This document shows positions 8,143 to 16,124 of a stretch of DNA of 37,137 nucleotides, in pieces. The notes beneath the pieces are model-generated. The model did not search any database. It was not told where the DNA came from and saw nothing but the letters and a program-made list of their open reading frames with translations. The stretch spans positions 1-37,137 of the forward strand of contig QOUO01000018.1 in assembly GCA_003862195.1 (NCBI GenBank), written 5' to 3'. Each line of letters opens with the position of its first letter. Position 1 is the stretch's first letter. The translations under genes were made by a program, and so were the position numbers. Source of the stretch: Coriobacteriaceae bacterium. Its GTDB lineage: Bacteria > Actinomycetota > Coriobacteriia > Coriobacteriales > Atopobiaceae.

Positions 8143-9468
8143 CTAGCCGCGGCCGGTCGGGACGCCGTCGCCCGAGTGCCGCCCGCGGCTCGTGCCGACC
8201 ACAAAGCCCGCCGCGATGACCGCGACCATGGCGGAGGCCGAGAAGAGCACGGCCTGCACGCCGAAGGCGTCTGCCAAAAAGGGCGCCACCAAAAGCGGCA
8301 GCGTGCCGGCGCTGTTCATGCCGACGCGCATGACGGAAATGACGCGGCCCACCTGCTCGAAGCTGGCATAGCGCTGCGTGAGCGTGGTGCGGATGGGCCC
8401 CATGGCGCCAAAGCCCAGGCCCGTGACCAGCTGCCCCACGCACGCCCACGCGATGGAGCCCGTTCCCACGTAGATCATGGAGCCCACGCCCGTGACCAGG
8501 AGCATCGCGGAAAGCAGCGTGACGCTGAGCCGCTTGGCCGGCACGCGCATGGCCAGAAGCGACCCCGCCGTGCCGCCCACGCCCACGATGGCCGAGAGCC
8601 AGCCCATCCACTGCGCGCTCGCGTGCAGCACGTCGCGATAGAAGAGCGACTCGAGCGAGTCGAACGCGCCGTACGCGAAGAATCCCAGGAAGCCCACCAG
8701 GAAGAGCAGCCTGAGGCTCTTGTTGGCAAACGTGGCGCGCACGCCCTCGGCAAGGGACGACCAGAAGCCGGCGGATGCGAGTGCGGGGGCGCCGTCCGCC
8801 TCGCCCGCGGCGGGGGCGCCGGGAGCCGCATCGGGATCGCCGTTGGCAGCAGCCTGCGAGCGGTTGGGCACGACCTTCTCGCCCGTGGCACGCACGAGCG
8901 CCAGCGCGGGCAGCGGGGCAAACGCGAGCACCGCGAAGTCCGCCTGCGTTGGAAAGGCGGACACGATGAGCCCGCCGAGCGCCGGCCCCGCGACGACGGC
9001 GACGCTCGCGGCCGAGCTCACGAGGCTGTTGGCGCGCAGCAGGAACCGGTCGTCGGCGCTGACGAAGCGCGGGTACGCGTCCATGGCCGTGGTGGACAGG
9101 CCAAACAGCGAGCCCAGCAGCGCCGCGACCACGTAGAGCAGCGGGTAGCTGACGGGCAGGAGCCATCCCGCGAGGCCCGCCGCGGACATGAGCGCAAGGG
9201 AGAAGAGCAGCGTCCGTCGCGGTCCCACGGCGTCTATCAGCGGGCCCGCGGCTAGCCCCGCGACCACGAGCGCCATGTTGAGGACGAGCACCATGCCGGA
9301 CACGGCGAACGCGTCCGCGTCGAGCACGTACGTGGCGCACCCGATGATCCCCACGAAGTACGTAGCCTGGAAGCCGAGCTGCATGAAGAAGCTCGCGGCC
9401 ACGATCCGGGCCGCGGCTCCGGAGCGGGCGTTCTTCTCGCCCGCCGCGTCCCTCTTGCCCGCCGTCAT
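8143..9468 (-). CDS. Major facilitator superfamily transporter
   Basis: The 441-residue integral membrane protein has about 12 hydrophobic segments, beginning with ARIVAASFFMQLGFQATYF. The MFS loop signature between helices 2 and 3 reads GPLIDAVGPRRTL. A charged, Ala/Pro/Gly-rich central cytoplasmic loop (about 195-245) joins the two six-helix halves, as in drug and sugar efflux proteins. Substrate cannot be told from sequence. Start ATG 9468 overlaps the stop of the upstream symporter gene (ATGA), so the pair is coupled; the frame stays open much further upstream, but only as a shadow of that gene. Two dispersed-motif copies encode AGEKN near the N-terminus and TGEKV at the start of the central loop. 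A GGCTAGCG/CGCTAGCC inverted repeat spans the stop codon. Confidence 0.85.
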   Translation of the reverse strand: MTAGKRDAAGEKNARSGAAARIVAASFFMQLGFQATYFVGIIGCATYVLDADAFAVSGMVLVLNMALVVAGLAAGPLIDAVGPRRTLLFSLALMSAAGLAGWLLPVSYPLLYVVAALLGSLFGLSTTAMDAYPRFVSADDRFLLRANSLVSSAASVAVVAGPALGGLIVSAFPTQADFAVLAFAPLPALALVRATGEKVVPNRSQAAANGDPDAAPGAPAAGEADGAPALASAGFWSSLAEGVRATFANKSLRLLFLVGFLGFFAYGAFDSLESLFYRDVLHASAQWMGWLSAIVGVGGTAGSLLAMRVPAKRLSVTLLSAMLLVTGVGSMIYVGTGSIAWACVGQLVTGLGFGAMGPIRTTLTQRYASFEQVGRVISVMRVGMNSAGTLPLLVAPFLADAFGVQAVLFSASAMVAVIAAGFVVGTSRGRHSGDGVPTGRG

Positions 9469-10433
9469 GACCGCACCGGGGCGTCGGGCGCCACGCCGAG
9501 GAGCCGGCCCATCAGCTTTCCGTACGTGGCCGCGAGCACCTGCTGAAACAGCGTGCCCGCCACCACGGGGAACATGACCTGCGCGGGAAAGAACTGCGCC
9601 GCGATGACTGCCCCGCAGGATATGTTGCGCATGCCGCACTGGAACACCATCGCGACGGTGGACGGCACGCTCTGCCCCATGCGCCTCGCCAGCGCGAGCC
9701 CGGCCAGGTACCCCGTGGACGCGAACACCAGGATGAACGCGAGCACGCCCACGAGCTGTGGCGTCAGGTGCGTGAGGTACGGCGCGGCCCCCGTGGCGTT
9801 GGACGCGATCACGAGCACGATGGCCACGCGCGCCGCCGGCATGACGACGGGCGAGAGGGACGAGCCCGCCCAGCCGCGGGTGAGGTCGTTGAGCAGCATC
9901 CCGCACAGGGCCGGCAGCGCGACGGTCATCACGACCGAAAGCATCATGGGGCCGGCGTCCACGTGGACGGCGTGTCCCAGCAGAATCTGCAGCGTGGCCG
10001 GGATGGTCGCCGGCGCCAGGAGCGACGACACCATGAGCGTCGCGAGGCCCTGGGCAACGTCGCCGCCGTACATCGCGACCCACATGGTGGATATGGCCGC
10101 CACGGGCACGCTGTACTCCAGCACAAGGCCCGTCACGAGGTTGGGACTGCTTCCAAACAGGGCCTCTGCCAGCACAAACGCCACGACTGGCATCACGACG
10201 GACGCCAGGATGATGGTCGCGACCATGGGCAGCGGGTGGCGCACGGCATGAACCAGGTTGTGCAGCCCGTTGGTGAGCGCCCCCTGGAACGACACGAGCG
10301 CGAACAGCCACGGCACCGCTGGCTTCAGGCACGACAGCTGCGCCGGGAAGACGCACGCCGCCACGACGCAGCCGATGGCGATGGGCGCCATGTGCGCCCC
10401 GATGAACCTACCAAACGCCTGCCACGTGGTCAC
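9465..10433 (-). CDS. Bile acid:sodium symporter (BASS/SBF) family transporter
   Basis: The 322-residue protein has the length and about ten membrane segments of the SBF/BASS family, which couples sodium to uptake of bile acids, pantoate, pyruvate or other organic anions. Supporting blocks include ALTNGLHNLVHAVRHPL near residue 50 and the late helix region VAMVFQCGMRNISCGAVIA, where family members carry a conserved G-x-R-N/G-x-x segment used in ion binding. Start GTG 10433 is preferred because GAGGGGGAG lies about nine bases upstream; ATG 10466 would add 11 residues. The ribosome binding site is itself part of a GGGGGAGAAG dispersed-motif copy (10437-10449). It is co-transcribed with the MFS gene through a 4-bp stop/start overlap. 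Substrate unknown. Confidence 0.72.
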   Translation of the reverse strand: MTTWQAFGRFIGAHMAPIAIGCVVAACVFPAQLSCLKPAVPWLFALVSFQGALTNGLHNLVHAVRHPLPMVATIILASVVMPVVAFVLAEALFGSSPNLVTGLVLEYSVPVAAISTMWVAMYGGDVAQGLATLMVSSLLAPATIPATLQILLGHAVHVDAGPMMLSVVMTVALPALCGMLLNDLTRGWAGSSLSPVVMPAARVAIVLVIASNATGAAPYLTHLTPQLVGVLAFILVFASTGYLAGLALARRMGQSVPSTVAMVFQCGMRNISCGAVIAAQFFPAQVMFPVVAGTLFQQVLAATYGKLMGRLLGVAPDAPVRS

Positions 10434-10778
10434 GATGCTCTTCTCCCCCTCACGCGGGCGCCGCATGCCGGCTGGCCGCCGGCTGTCGGCCGCTGCCAGC
10501 CGCTGACTGTCAGCCACAGCCGACCGCACCCGTGCGGTCAATCGTAGCAGACGCCGCCGACTACGCAGATGACGGGTGACGGCCGGCGCGCAGGCGCGAA
10601 TCTGTGGAGAAGGGATGAACCGCGCCTGGAGGGATGAATGCGGGATTGATGGGCGGCTCTTCTCGCCCGCCCGCGGTGCCTGCGCGGACCGCGCCCCGTG
10701 GCCGAACGCGACGCATATAAAAGACTGGGGCAAGGCATGCGCGAGCCAAGTGCAAGCCGCCCGTGCCATGATGCGGCA
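10434..10778. other. Divergent intergenic region between symporter and PD-(D/E)XK-like gene
   Basis: This region should hold two outward promoters. Visible items: a GC-rich series of overlapping CCGGCTG/CAGCCGG-type inverted repeats at about 10457-10515; a perfect hairpin GACCGCAC/GTGCGGTC at 10525-10542; two GGGATGAA direct repeats near 10614 and 10632; a dispersed-motif copy at 10656; and a CATATAAAAG tract at about 10713-10722 that could be a -10 for the plus-strand gene. No ORF here shows coding character. Confidence 0.5.
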
Positions 10779-11810
10779 ATGACGGTGCTCATCTCACATA
10801 CCACGGCGCCCTGGATCCTGTGCAGCCCACGGCTGCGCGCGGCGCTTGGCGCCTGTCGCGGGGTCGTGACGCTGGGCACGCCGCGCGAGCTTGCGGACCG
10901 CCTGCCAAACATTTGCAAGGTGCTAGGTTGGAACGCCGCTGGTTGCAGGGCAATCGACATCCTGGTCCGGCCGAGCACGAACCGGCGCAAGACGCAGCTG
11001 GCATACCCGCACGCCTGGACGCGCCCGCTTCCCGAGGGTGCGCTGCTGAGCCTCTGCGACGGGGTGGCGGTCGCATCCCCCGAGCTGTCGTTTCTGCAGA
11101 TGGCGGAGTACCTCGACGTGATCGAGCTGGCGCAACTCGCGTGCAGCCTATGCGGTGGGTACTTCCCCAGCGCGGACGAGAGGGGCTTTGTTGACCGGCA
11201 ACCGCTCACCTCGATCGAGCGGATTGACGGCTTCCTGGCAAAGCTGCGCGGAACGAGGAACGTCACGAAGGCGCGGCGGGCCCTGCGATGCGCCCACGAC
11301 CACGCGCGGTCACCCATGGAGACCACGACGGCGATGCTTCTCTCGATGAGCAGGCGCCAAGGTGGGTACGGCCTCCCAAAGCCGCAGCTCAACCACCGCG
11401 TCGAGCTTCCCGGGGACGTCGCCGCCGCTGCTGGCACGGGCCACTTCACGGTGGACCTCTTCTACCAGCGGGCCGGCAAGCCCAGCGGCGTCGCCATCGA
11501 GTACCTGGGGCGCGCCTATCACAAGGACGTCGCGCGCGACATCACCCGCGAACTGCTGCTCAAGCGGGCGGGATGCCCCGTGGTCGACGTCACGATCAGC
11601 CAAATCGTCCGAAGCGACCTGAGGAACCAACTTGTTGGCGACATCGCGCACGAGATCGGCTATCGCCTCAGGAAGGGGACGCCGCGCATCCGCGAGCGCC
11701 GCAACGACCTGCTGAACCGAATCCTCCCCCACCCGTCGCAGATCTCCCCGGACGGAAGCGTCACGTGGGAGAAGCCGGCGTGGGCACTCCCGCCAGAGCT
11801 CGCAACCTAG
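10779..11810 (+). CDS. Predicted PD-(D/E)XK nuclease-like protein of a coriobacterial paralog family
   Basis: The 343-residue protein resembles an actinobacterial family with an AbiEi-antitoxin-like N-terminal half and a DUF559/Vsr-like C-terminal half. Residues about 58-130 carry AIDILVRPSTNRR, an LPEGALLSLCDGVAVASPELSF strand-turn-helix and QLACSLCGGYF, all family marks. The putative nuclease core has E181, D226 (HFTVDLFY), E241 (VAIEYLG) and then HKDVARDITRELLLKRAGCPVVDVT, matching the D...E-x-x and DxxR...L..G pattern of Vsr/DUF559 folds, though no lysine follows E241 directly. Start ATG 10779 is preferred over 10698 because the upstream 27 residues lack similarity and the possible -10 lies there. 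It stands alone, between divergent transporters and palindrome array B. Function, antitoxin or nuclease, is not established. Confidence 0.6.
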   Translation: MTVLISHTTAPWILCSPRLRAALGACRGVVTLGTPRELADRLPNICKVLGWNAAGCRAIDILVRPSTNRRKTQLAYPHAWTRPLPEGALLSLCDGVAVASPELSFLQMAEYLDVIELAQLACSLCGGYFPSADERGFVDRQPLTSIERIDGFLAKLRGTRNVTKARRALRCAHDHARSPMETTTAMLLSMSRRQGGYGLPKPQLNHRVELPGDVAAAAGTGHFTVDLFYQRAGKPSGVAIEYLGRAYHKDVARDITRELLLKRAGCPVVDVTISQIVRSDLRNQLVGDIAHEIGYRLRKGTPRIRERRNDLLNRILPHPSQISPDGSVTWEKPAWALPPELAT

Positions 11811-11891
11811 CTCGACTGGCGGTGGGCGAATCTGCCAACGCCGCGGTTCCGCCGCGGACCGCTCACGGCACAAACAGCTTTATTAGTATCT

Positions 11892-11926
11892 AGCGCGCCA
11901 ACCATCAGAGGGCGGCGCGCGCTTTT
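11892..11926 (+). terminator. Intrinsic terminator after the PD-(D/E)XK-like gene
   Basis: GCGCGCC (11893-11899) pairs with GGCGCGC (11914-11920) across a 14-nt loop and is followed by GCTTTTC. It lies about 80 bp after the stop codon and just before array B. Confidence 0.65.
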
Positions 11927-11993
11927 CGGCTGAAACACTGCGGAGAACCCCCGTCCCAGCCAGCCCAATCGCCCTGCCAACGTTGGCGCCGCG

Positions 11994-12540
11994 CGTACAG
12001 AACCCCAACGACCTTGCTACAACGCAAGAATCCTCAGGTTCTGTGCCGGCTACTTCGGACAAGCTGGCACAGAACCCACTGGACGTTGCACAGCCGCGCA
12101 ACAATGAGCGGCTTCTGTGTGCCCTGGCTATCGTGGCTTCCAATTCAACGGTGTTCTGTACCAACAAAGATTCTAGTTGCAGACTTGATGTAGGCTGTTA
12201 CCTGCAGCTATACGTTTTTGAACGACCACGCCTCGCACAGAACCCGCTGGTCCTACCGCACGGATGGTACAGAACCCACCTCACCCGTAAGCGACCACCC
12301 AGGGATGGCACAGTTTCCCAGTCTTCTTACGTAGGCTCGCAAAGTGAACGGAGATTTGTACCGGGCTCAAGGCGGCCGCCACACAGATCCCCCGCCACCT
12401 TGCCATGCGTTGCAACCTCAGCCTGGTTCTGTGCCGGCCCCCTCAAGCTCGCCACACAGAACCCCACCCACATCCACCACCCCGCAAACCTCCTGCGGGT
12501 TCTGTGCACGCCGCCCCTCCGCCCCACACAGAACCCGCAC
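11994..12540 (+). repeat. Palindrome array B
   Basis: Complete units occur at 11994-12047, 12066-12123, 12307-12362 (degenerate), 12380-12435 and about 12452-12508, with single arms at about 12151, 12236, 12265 and 12524. The first unit has outer GTACAGAACC/GGTTCTGTGC arms, symmetrical 8-nt internal loops and an inner CTTGC/GCAAG stem with a 6-nt loop; the second has GTTGC/GCAAC. Corresponding units repeat at a 314-bp step (12066 to 12380), with the linker near 12206-12230 resembling that of array C. Orientation is plus, the same as the upstream gene. An open frame of about 280 codons crosses it but consists of repeat translations, so it is not called. The 11811-12763 gap holds nothing else except the flanking terminator and the suf promoter. 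Confidence 0.85.
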
Positions 12541-12622
12541 CTCGCGCCAGCCACCTCCCACCCCAAATTGCCACCGCCCAACTATGAATTGCCTGTGACG
12601 GCAGAAAATCCTCCCTGGAAGA

Positions 12623-12675
12623 TTGAAAACATCGCACATGTCGGAGTAAAATCCCCCTTCGTAAGTAGGATTTAC
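12623..12675 (+). promoter_or_regulatory. suf operon promoter with overlapping dyad (candidate Rrf2 operator)
   Basis: TTGAAA (12623-12628) and TAAAAT (12647-12652) are separated by 18 bp, the best sigma-70-like promoter in the window. Arms GTAAAATCC (12646-12654) and GGATTTAC (12668-12675) form a dyad that covers the -10 element and the expected start of transcription. That is the position expected for a repressor. The dyad partly fits the IscR type 2 pattern (AxxxCC ... GGxxxT). The operon's own Rrf2 protein is the obvious candidate; binding is inference. Confidence 0.6.
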
Positions 12676-12763
12676 GTCAGGGCGACGCGCCAGACGCGCT
12701 GCCACCCCGGCACGAGTGACCAGGGACCCGCCCATCGCGAGTCCCGGCAAAGAGAGAGGCGCC

Positions 12764-13534
12764 ATGTCACAGCTACTCAACATCTCCGGTCTTTCGGCAG
12801 GCACGGAGGAGAAACCCATCCTCCATGACATGAACCTTTCCGTGGGCGCGGGCGAGACCCACGTCCTCATGGGCCCCAACGGCGCGGGCAAGTCCACGCT
12901 CGGCCACGTCATCATGGGTGACCCCGTGTACAAGGTCTCCGGCGGCACCATCACGTTCGACGGCCAGGACATCACGGACAAGACCCCCGACAAGCGCTCG
13001 CTTGCGGGAATCTTCCTCTCCTACCAGGCCCCCGTCGAGGTCCCCGGCGTGCCCCTGTACAGCTTCCTGCGCACCATCACCCAGATGCGCCCCGAGCTCA
13101 AGATGACCGCGCGCAAGTTCCGCCAGCGCGTCGGCGAGATCTGCGACCAGCTCGACATGGGCCAGGGCTTCCTCACCCGCGAGCTCAACGTCGGCTTCTC
13201 CGGCGGCGAGAAGAAGAAGGTCGAGATGCTCCAGCTCCTGCTCCTCAAGCCCAAGCTGGCCATCCTCGACGAGACCGACTCCGGCCTCGACGTCGACGCC
13301 CTCTCCGTCGTCAGCCGCGGCATCGAGGCCTACCGCCGCGAGTGCGACGGCGCGCTCCTCATGATCACGCACAACACGCGCATCCTCGAGAAGCTCGACG
13401 TCGACCGCACCCACGTCATGGTCAAGGGCCGCCTCGTGGCCGAGGGCCCCGCGTCCCTGATCGACGACATCGACCAGAACGGCTTCGCGCGCTTCGAGCA
13501 GGACGGCGCGGCCGCCCAGAAGGCTGAGGCGTAG
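12764..13534 (+). CDS. sufC: Fe-S assembly ATPase SufC
   Basis: SufC is the ABC-type ATPase of the SufBC2D scaffold on which Fe-S clusters are built. The 256-residue protein shows Walker A GPNGAGKST (37-45), a Q-loop YQAPVEVPG (about 87-95), the signature FSGGEKKK (145-152), Walker B with LDETDSGLD (168-176) and the switch His203. The DETDSGLD form is SufC-specific. Start ATG 12764 follows GAGAGG; the frame extends 16 codons further without support. It is the first gene after the suf promoter, and sufB starts two bases after its stop. Confidence 0.97.
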   Translation: MSQLLNISGLSAGTEEKPILHDMNLSVGAGETHVLMGPNGAGKSTLGHVIMGDPVYKVSGGTITFDGQDITDKTPDKRSLAGIFLSYQAPVEVPGVPLYSFLRTITQMRPELKMTARKFRQRVGEICDQLDMGQGFLTRELNVGFSGGEKKKVEMLQLLLLKPKLAILDETDSGLDVDALSVVSRGIEAYRRECDGALLMITHNTRILEKLDVDRTHVMVKGRLVAEGPASLIDDIDQNGFARFEQDGAAAQKAEA

Positions 13535-13536
13535 CA

Positions 13537-14958
13537 ATGGCCGAGAAGAGCAAGAGGACCCAGGTCGAGGACGTCGACCGCTCCCTCTATGACTTCGTGA
13601 AGTCGGAGGAGGGTTACGAGCGCTACGCCGACGGCCTCACGCCCGACATCGTCCGCGCCATCAGCGCCAAGAAGGACGAGCCCCAGTGGATGCTCGACCT
13701 CCGCCTGAAGGCGCTCGAGATCTACCAGGACAAGCAGATGGCCTCCAACTGGGGCCCCAGCATCGCGGGCCTCGACATGGACCACATCTCCACGTATGTG
13801 AGTCCCAAGACCAAGCAGGCCAAGGACTGGAACGACGTCCCCAAGGACATCAAGGACACGTTCGAGCGCCTCGGCATCCCCGAGGCCGAGCGTGAGAGCC
13901 TCGCCGGCGTCGGCGCCCAGTACGACTCCGAGATCGTCTACCACAACATGCGCGAGGAGGTCGCCAAGCAGGGCGTCGTCTACACCACGATCGAGGACGC
14001 CATCCACGACCCAAAGTGGGAGCCCGTCGTGCGCGAGTACTTCGGCACGCTCATCCCGCCCACGGACCACAAGTTCGCGGCACTGCACTACGCGGTGTGG
14101 TCCGGCGGCTCGTTCGTCTACGTGCCCGAGGGCGTGCACCTCGACTACCCGCTGCAGAGCTACTTCCGCCTCAACGCGCAGGGCGCCGGCCAGTTCGAGC
14201 ACACGCTCATCATCGTCGAGCCCGGCGCTGACCTGCACTTCATCGAGGGCTGCTCCGCCCCCAAGTACTACGAGGCTAACCTCCACGCCGGCGCCGTGGA
14301 GCTCTTCGTGAAGGACCACGCGCGCCTGCGCTACTCCACGATCGAGAACTGGTCCAAGAACATGTACAACCTCAACACCAAGCGCGCCACGGTCGGCGAG
14401 GACTCCAAGATGGAGTGGGTCTCGGGCAGCTTCGGCAGCCACGTCAGCTACCTCTACCCCACCACGATCCTCAAGGGCGACCGCGCGAGCTGCGAGTACA
14501 CGGGCATCACGTTCTCCGGCGCCACGCAGGACCTCGACACGGGCTGCAAGTTCATCCTGCTCGGCAAGGACACCAACGTCTCCGCGGACGCCAAGTCCAT
14601 CAGCAAGGACGGCGGCGTCAACACGTTCCGCTCGTCGGTCTTCGTCGGCAAGGACGCCACCAACGCCCGCGCCACGGTCAGCTGCTCGTCGCTCATGCTC
14701 GACGACATCAGCCGCTCCGACACCATCCCCCAGATGGACATCCGCAACAACACGGCGCAGGTCGGCCACGAGGCCACCATCGGCCGCATCTCCGACGACA
14801 CGATCCTCTACCTCATGAGCCGCGGCTGCTCCGAGGCCGAGGCCAGGACCATGGTCGTCAACGGCTTCGCAGACCCGGTCTCCAAGGAGCTCCCGCTCGA
14901 GTACGCCGTCGAGATGAACAACCTGATCAAGATCGAGATGGAAGGGGCGATCGGCTAA
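13537..14958 (+). CDS. sufB: Fe-S cluster scaffold protein SufB
   Basis: SufB is the scaffold core that receives sulfur from SufS/SufU. The 473-residue protein is full length for actinobacterial SufB. It has the N-terminal region containing KALEIYQDK, the long beta-helix from about 180, and the C-terminal GHEATIGRISDDTILYLMSRG block. C383 in VSCSSLM matches the E. coli SufB cysteine needed for assembly, and the GHEATIG segment (410-416) supplies the conserved His/Glu region at the SufB-SufD interface. The ATG follows sufC by two bases and the stop overlaps the sufD ATG (TAATG), so translation is coupled. Confidence 0.97.
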   Translation: MAEKSKRTQVEDVDRSLYDFVKSEEGYERYADGLTPDIVRAISAKKDEPQWMLDLRLKALEIYQDKQMASNWGPSIAGLDMDHISTYVSPKTKQAKDWNDVPKDIKDTFERLGIPEAERESLAGVGAQYDSEIVYHNMREEVAKQGVVYTTIEDAIHDPKWEPVVREYFGTLIPPTDHKFAALHYAVWSGGSFVYVPEGVHLDYPLQSYFRLNAQGAGQFEHTLIIVEPGADLHFIEGCSAPKYYEANLHAGAVELFVKDHARLRYSTIENWSKNMYNLNTKRATVGEDSKMEWVSGSFGSHVSYLYPTTILKGDRASCEYTGITFSGATQDLDTGCKFILLGKDTNVSADAKSISKDGGVNTFRSSVFVGKDATNARATVSCSSLMLDDISRSDTIPQMDIRNNTAQVGHEATIGRISDDTILYLMSRGCSEAEARTMVVNGFADPVSKELPLEYAVEMNNLIKIEMEGAIG

Positions 14959-16124
14959 TGGCAAGCTACACCGCCGAGGAGCCCACGGTCACCCTCGAGC
15001 GCGTCAACACGCCGCCCGCGCAGACCTGGAACTACCTCAAGACAAACGACATAACGCTCACCGTCCCCAAGCTCTCGCGCAAGGGAGACGTCTACTTCGC
15101 GCTTCCCCGCCTCTTCGACAAGGTCGAGACGGGCATGGGCCAAAAGGTTACCGACTGGGTCACCTCCCAGGCCGCTGACTCCACGTACGTCGAGGTAAAG
15201 GCGGGCGAGAAGAACCATGCCCCCATCGTCGTGGACGTTGACTCCAACGCGGGCACCGTGCAGGACGCGGGCGTCCTCGTCCGCCAGGGCGCGAGCGCCA
15301 CGGTCGTCGTGGTCGCCCACGGCACCTCCGCGGAGCCCCAGACGTCCGCCGCGCTCGTGAGGATCATCGTGGAGGAGGGCGCGCACCTCTCGCTCGTGGA
15401 GGTCGTCGCCACCACGGACGCGCACCATCACCTCGAGTCCGTCGGCATCCACGCGGACGCGGGCGCCACGCTCGACATCCGCCAGTTCCTGCTCGGTGCG
15501 GGCGTCACGGCGCTCGGCACGTGCGCGACGCTCGCCGGCGACAACGGCCGCGTCAGCCTGCAGACCCACTACCTGGGCGAGCACGAGCAGACGCTCGACA
15601 TCAACCACGTCGTGCGCATGGCCGGCAAGAACGGCCGCGCCGAGGTGCACGAGAACGGCATCCTCAACGACAGCGCCCGCAAGTCGCTGCGCGCCACGAT
15701 CGACCTGATCCACGGCGGCTCCGGCTCCAAGGGCAACGAGGCCGAGACCGTGCTCGTCAACGGCGACGGCGTCGTCAACAAGACCATGCCGGTCATCCTC
15801 TGCGACGAGGACGACGTCCAGGGCAACCACGGTGCCACGATCGGCTCCGTCGAGCCCGAGCAGATCGACTACCTCATGGACCGCGGCCTGTCCCGCGACG
15901 AGGCCACCAACCTCTTCGTGCGCGCGCTGTTCGACGACGCCCTCATCGAGGCGGACCAGCCCCTGGCCCGCAAGGCCGTCTTCGAGCGCGCCCAGCAGGT
16001 GCTCGGGGCCGAGGTCGCCCAGAATCTTCTCGACACCCTGGGCCTCGAGCTCGCGGCAGACGCGGGCGAGAAGGACGCGGACGCACAGGCAACCGCAACG
16101 GCCACGAAGGAGAGCGCGGACTGA
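14958..16124 (+). CDS. sufD: Fe-S cluster assembly protein SufD
   Basis: The 388-residue SufD pairs with SufB and SufC2; it helps iron entry. It shares the beta-helix core, with LSLVEVVATTDAHHHLESVG near 135-155, and the C-terminal block QGNHGATIGSVEPEQIDYLMDRGL near 293-316, where the histidine corresponds to the E. coli SufD interface histidine. Start ATG 14958 overlaps the sufB stop and the stop overlaps the sufS start (TGATG). Two dispersed-motif copies encode AGEKN at about residues 83-87 and AGEKD close to the C-terminus in a disordered tail, so both tolerate insertion-like sequence. Confidence 0.95.
   Translation: MASYTAEEPTVTLERVNTPPAQTWNYLKTNDITLTVPKLSRKGDVYFALPRLFDKVETGMGQKVTDWVTSQAADSTYVEVKAGEKNHAPIVVDVDSNAGTVQDAGVLVRQGASATVVVVAHGTSAEPQTSAALVRIIVEEGAHLSLVEVVATTDAHHHLESVGIHADAGATLDIRQFLLGAGVTALGTCATLAGDNGRVSLQTHYLGEHEQTLDINHVVRMAGKNGRAEVHENGILNDSARKSLRATIDLIHGGSGSKGNEAETVLVNGDGVVNKTMPVILCDEDDVQGNHGATIGSVEPEQIDYLMDRGLSRDEATNLFVRALFDDALIEADQPLARKAVFERAQQVLGAEVAQNLLDTLGLELAADAGEKDADAQATATATKESAD

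Noticed and set aside
8143-10356. 737-codon frame fusing the MFS gene to upstream sequence
   Set aside because: The upstream half is out of frame with, and overlaps, the symporter gene. The MFS protein begins cleanly at ATG 9468 with an ATGA overlap.
11983-12828. Open frame of about 280 codons across array B, and similar frames across arrays A and C
   Set aside because: The translations are repeats of AQNP/TQNP, GFCA and GSVP strings made by the palindrome arms, without domain, ribosome binding site or normal codon bias.
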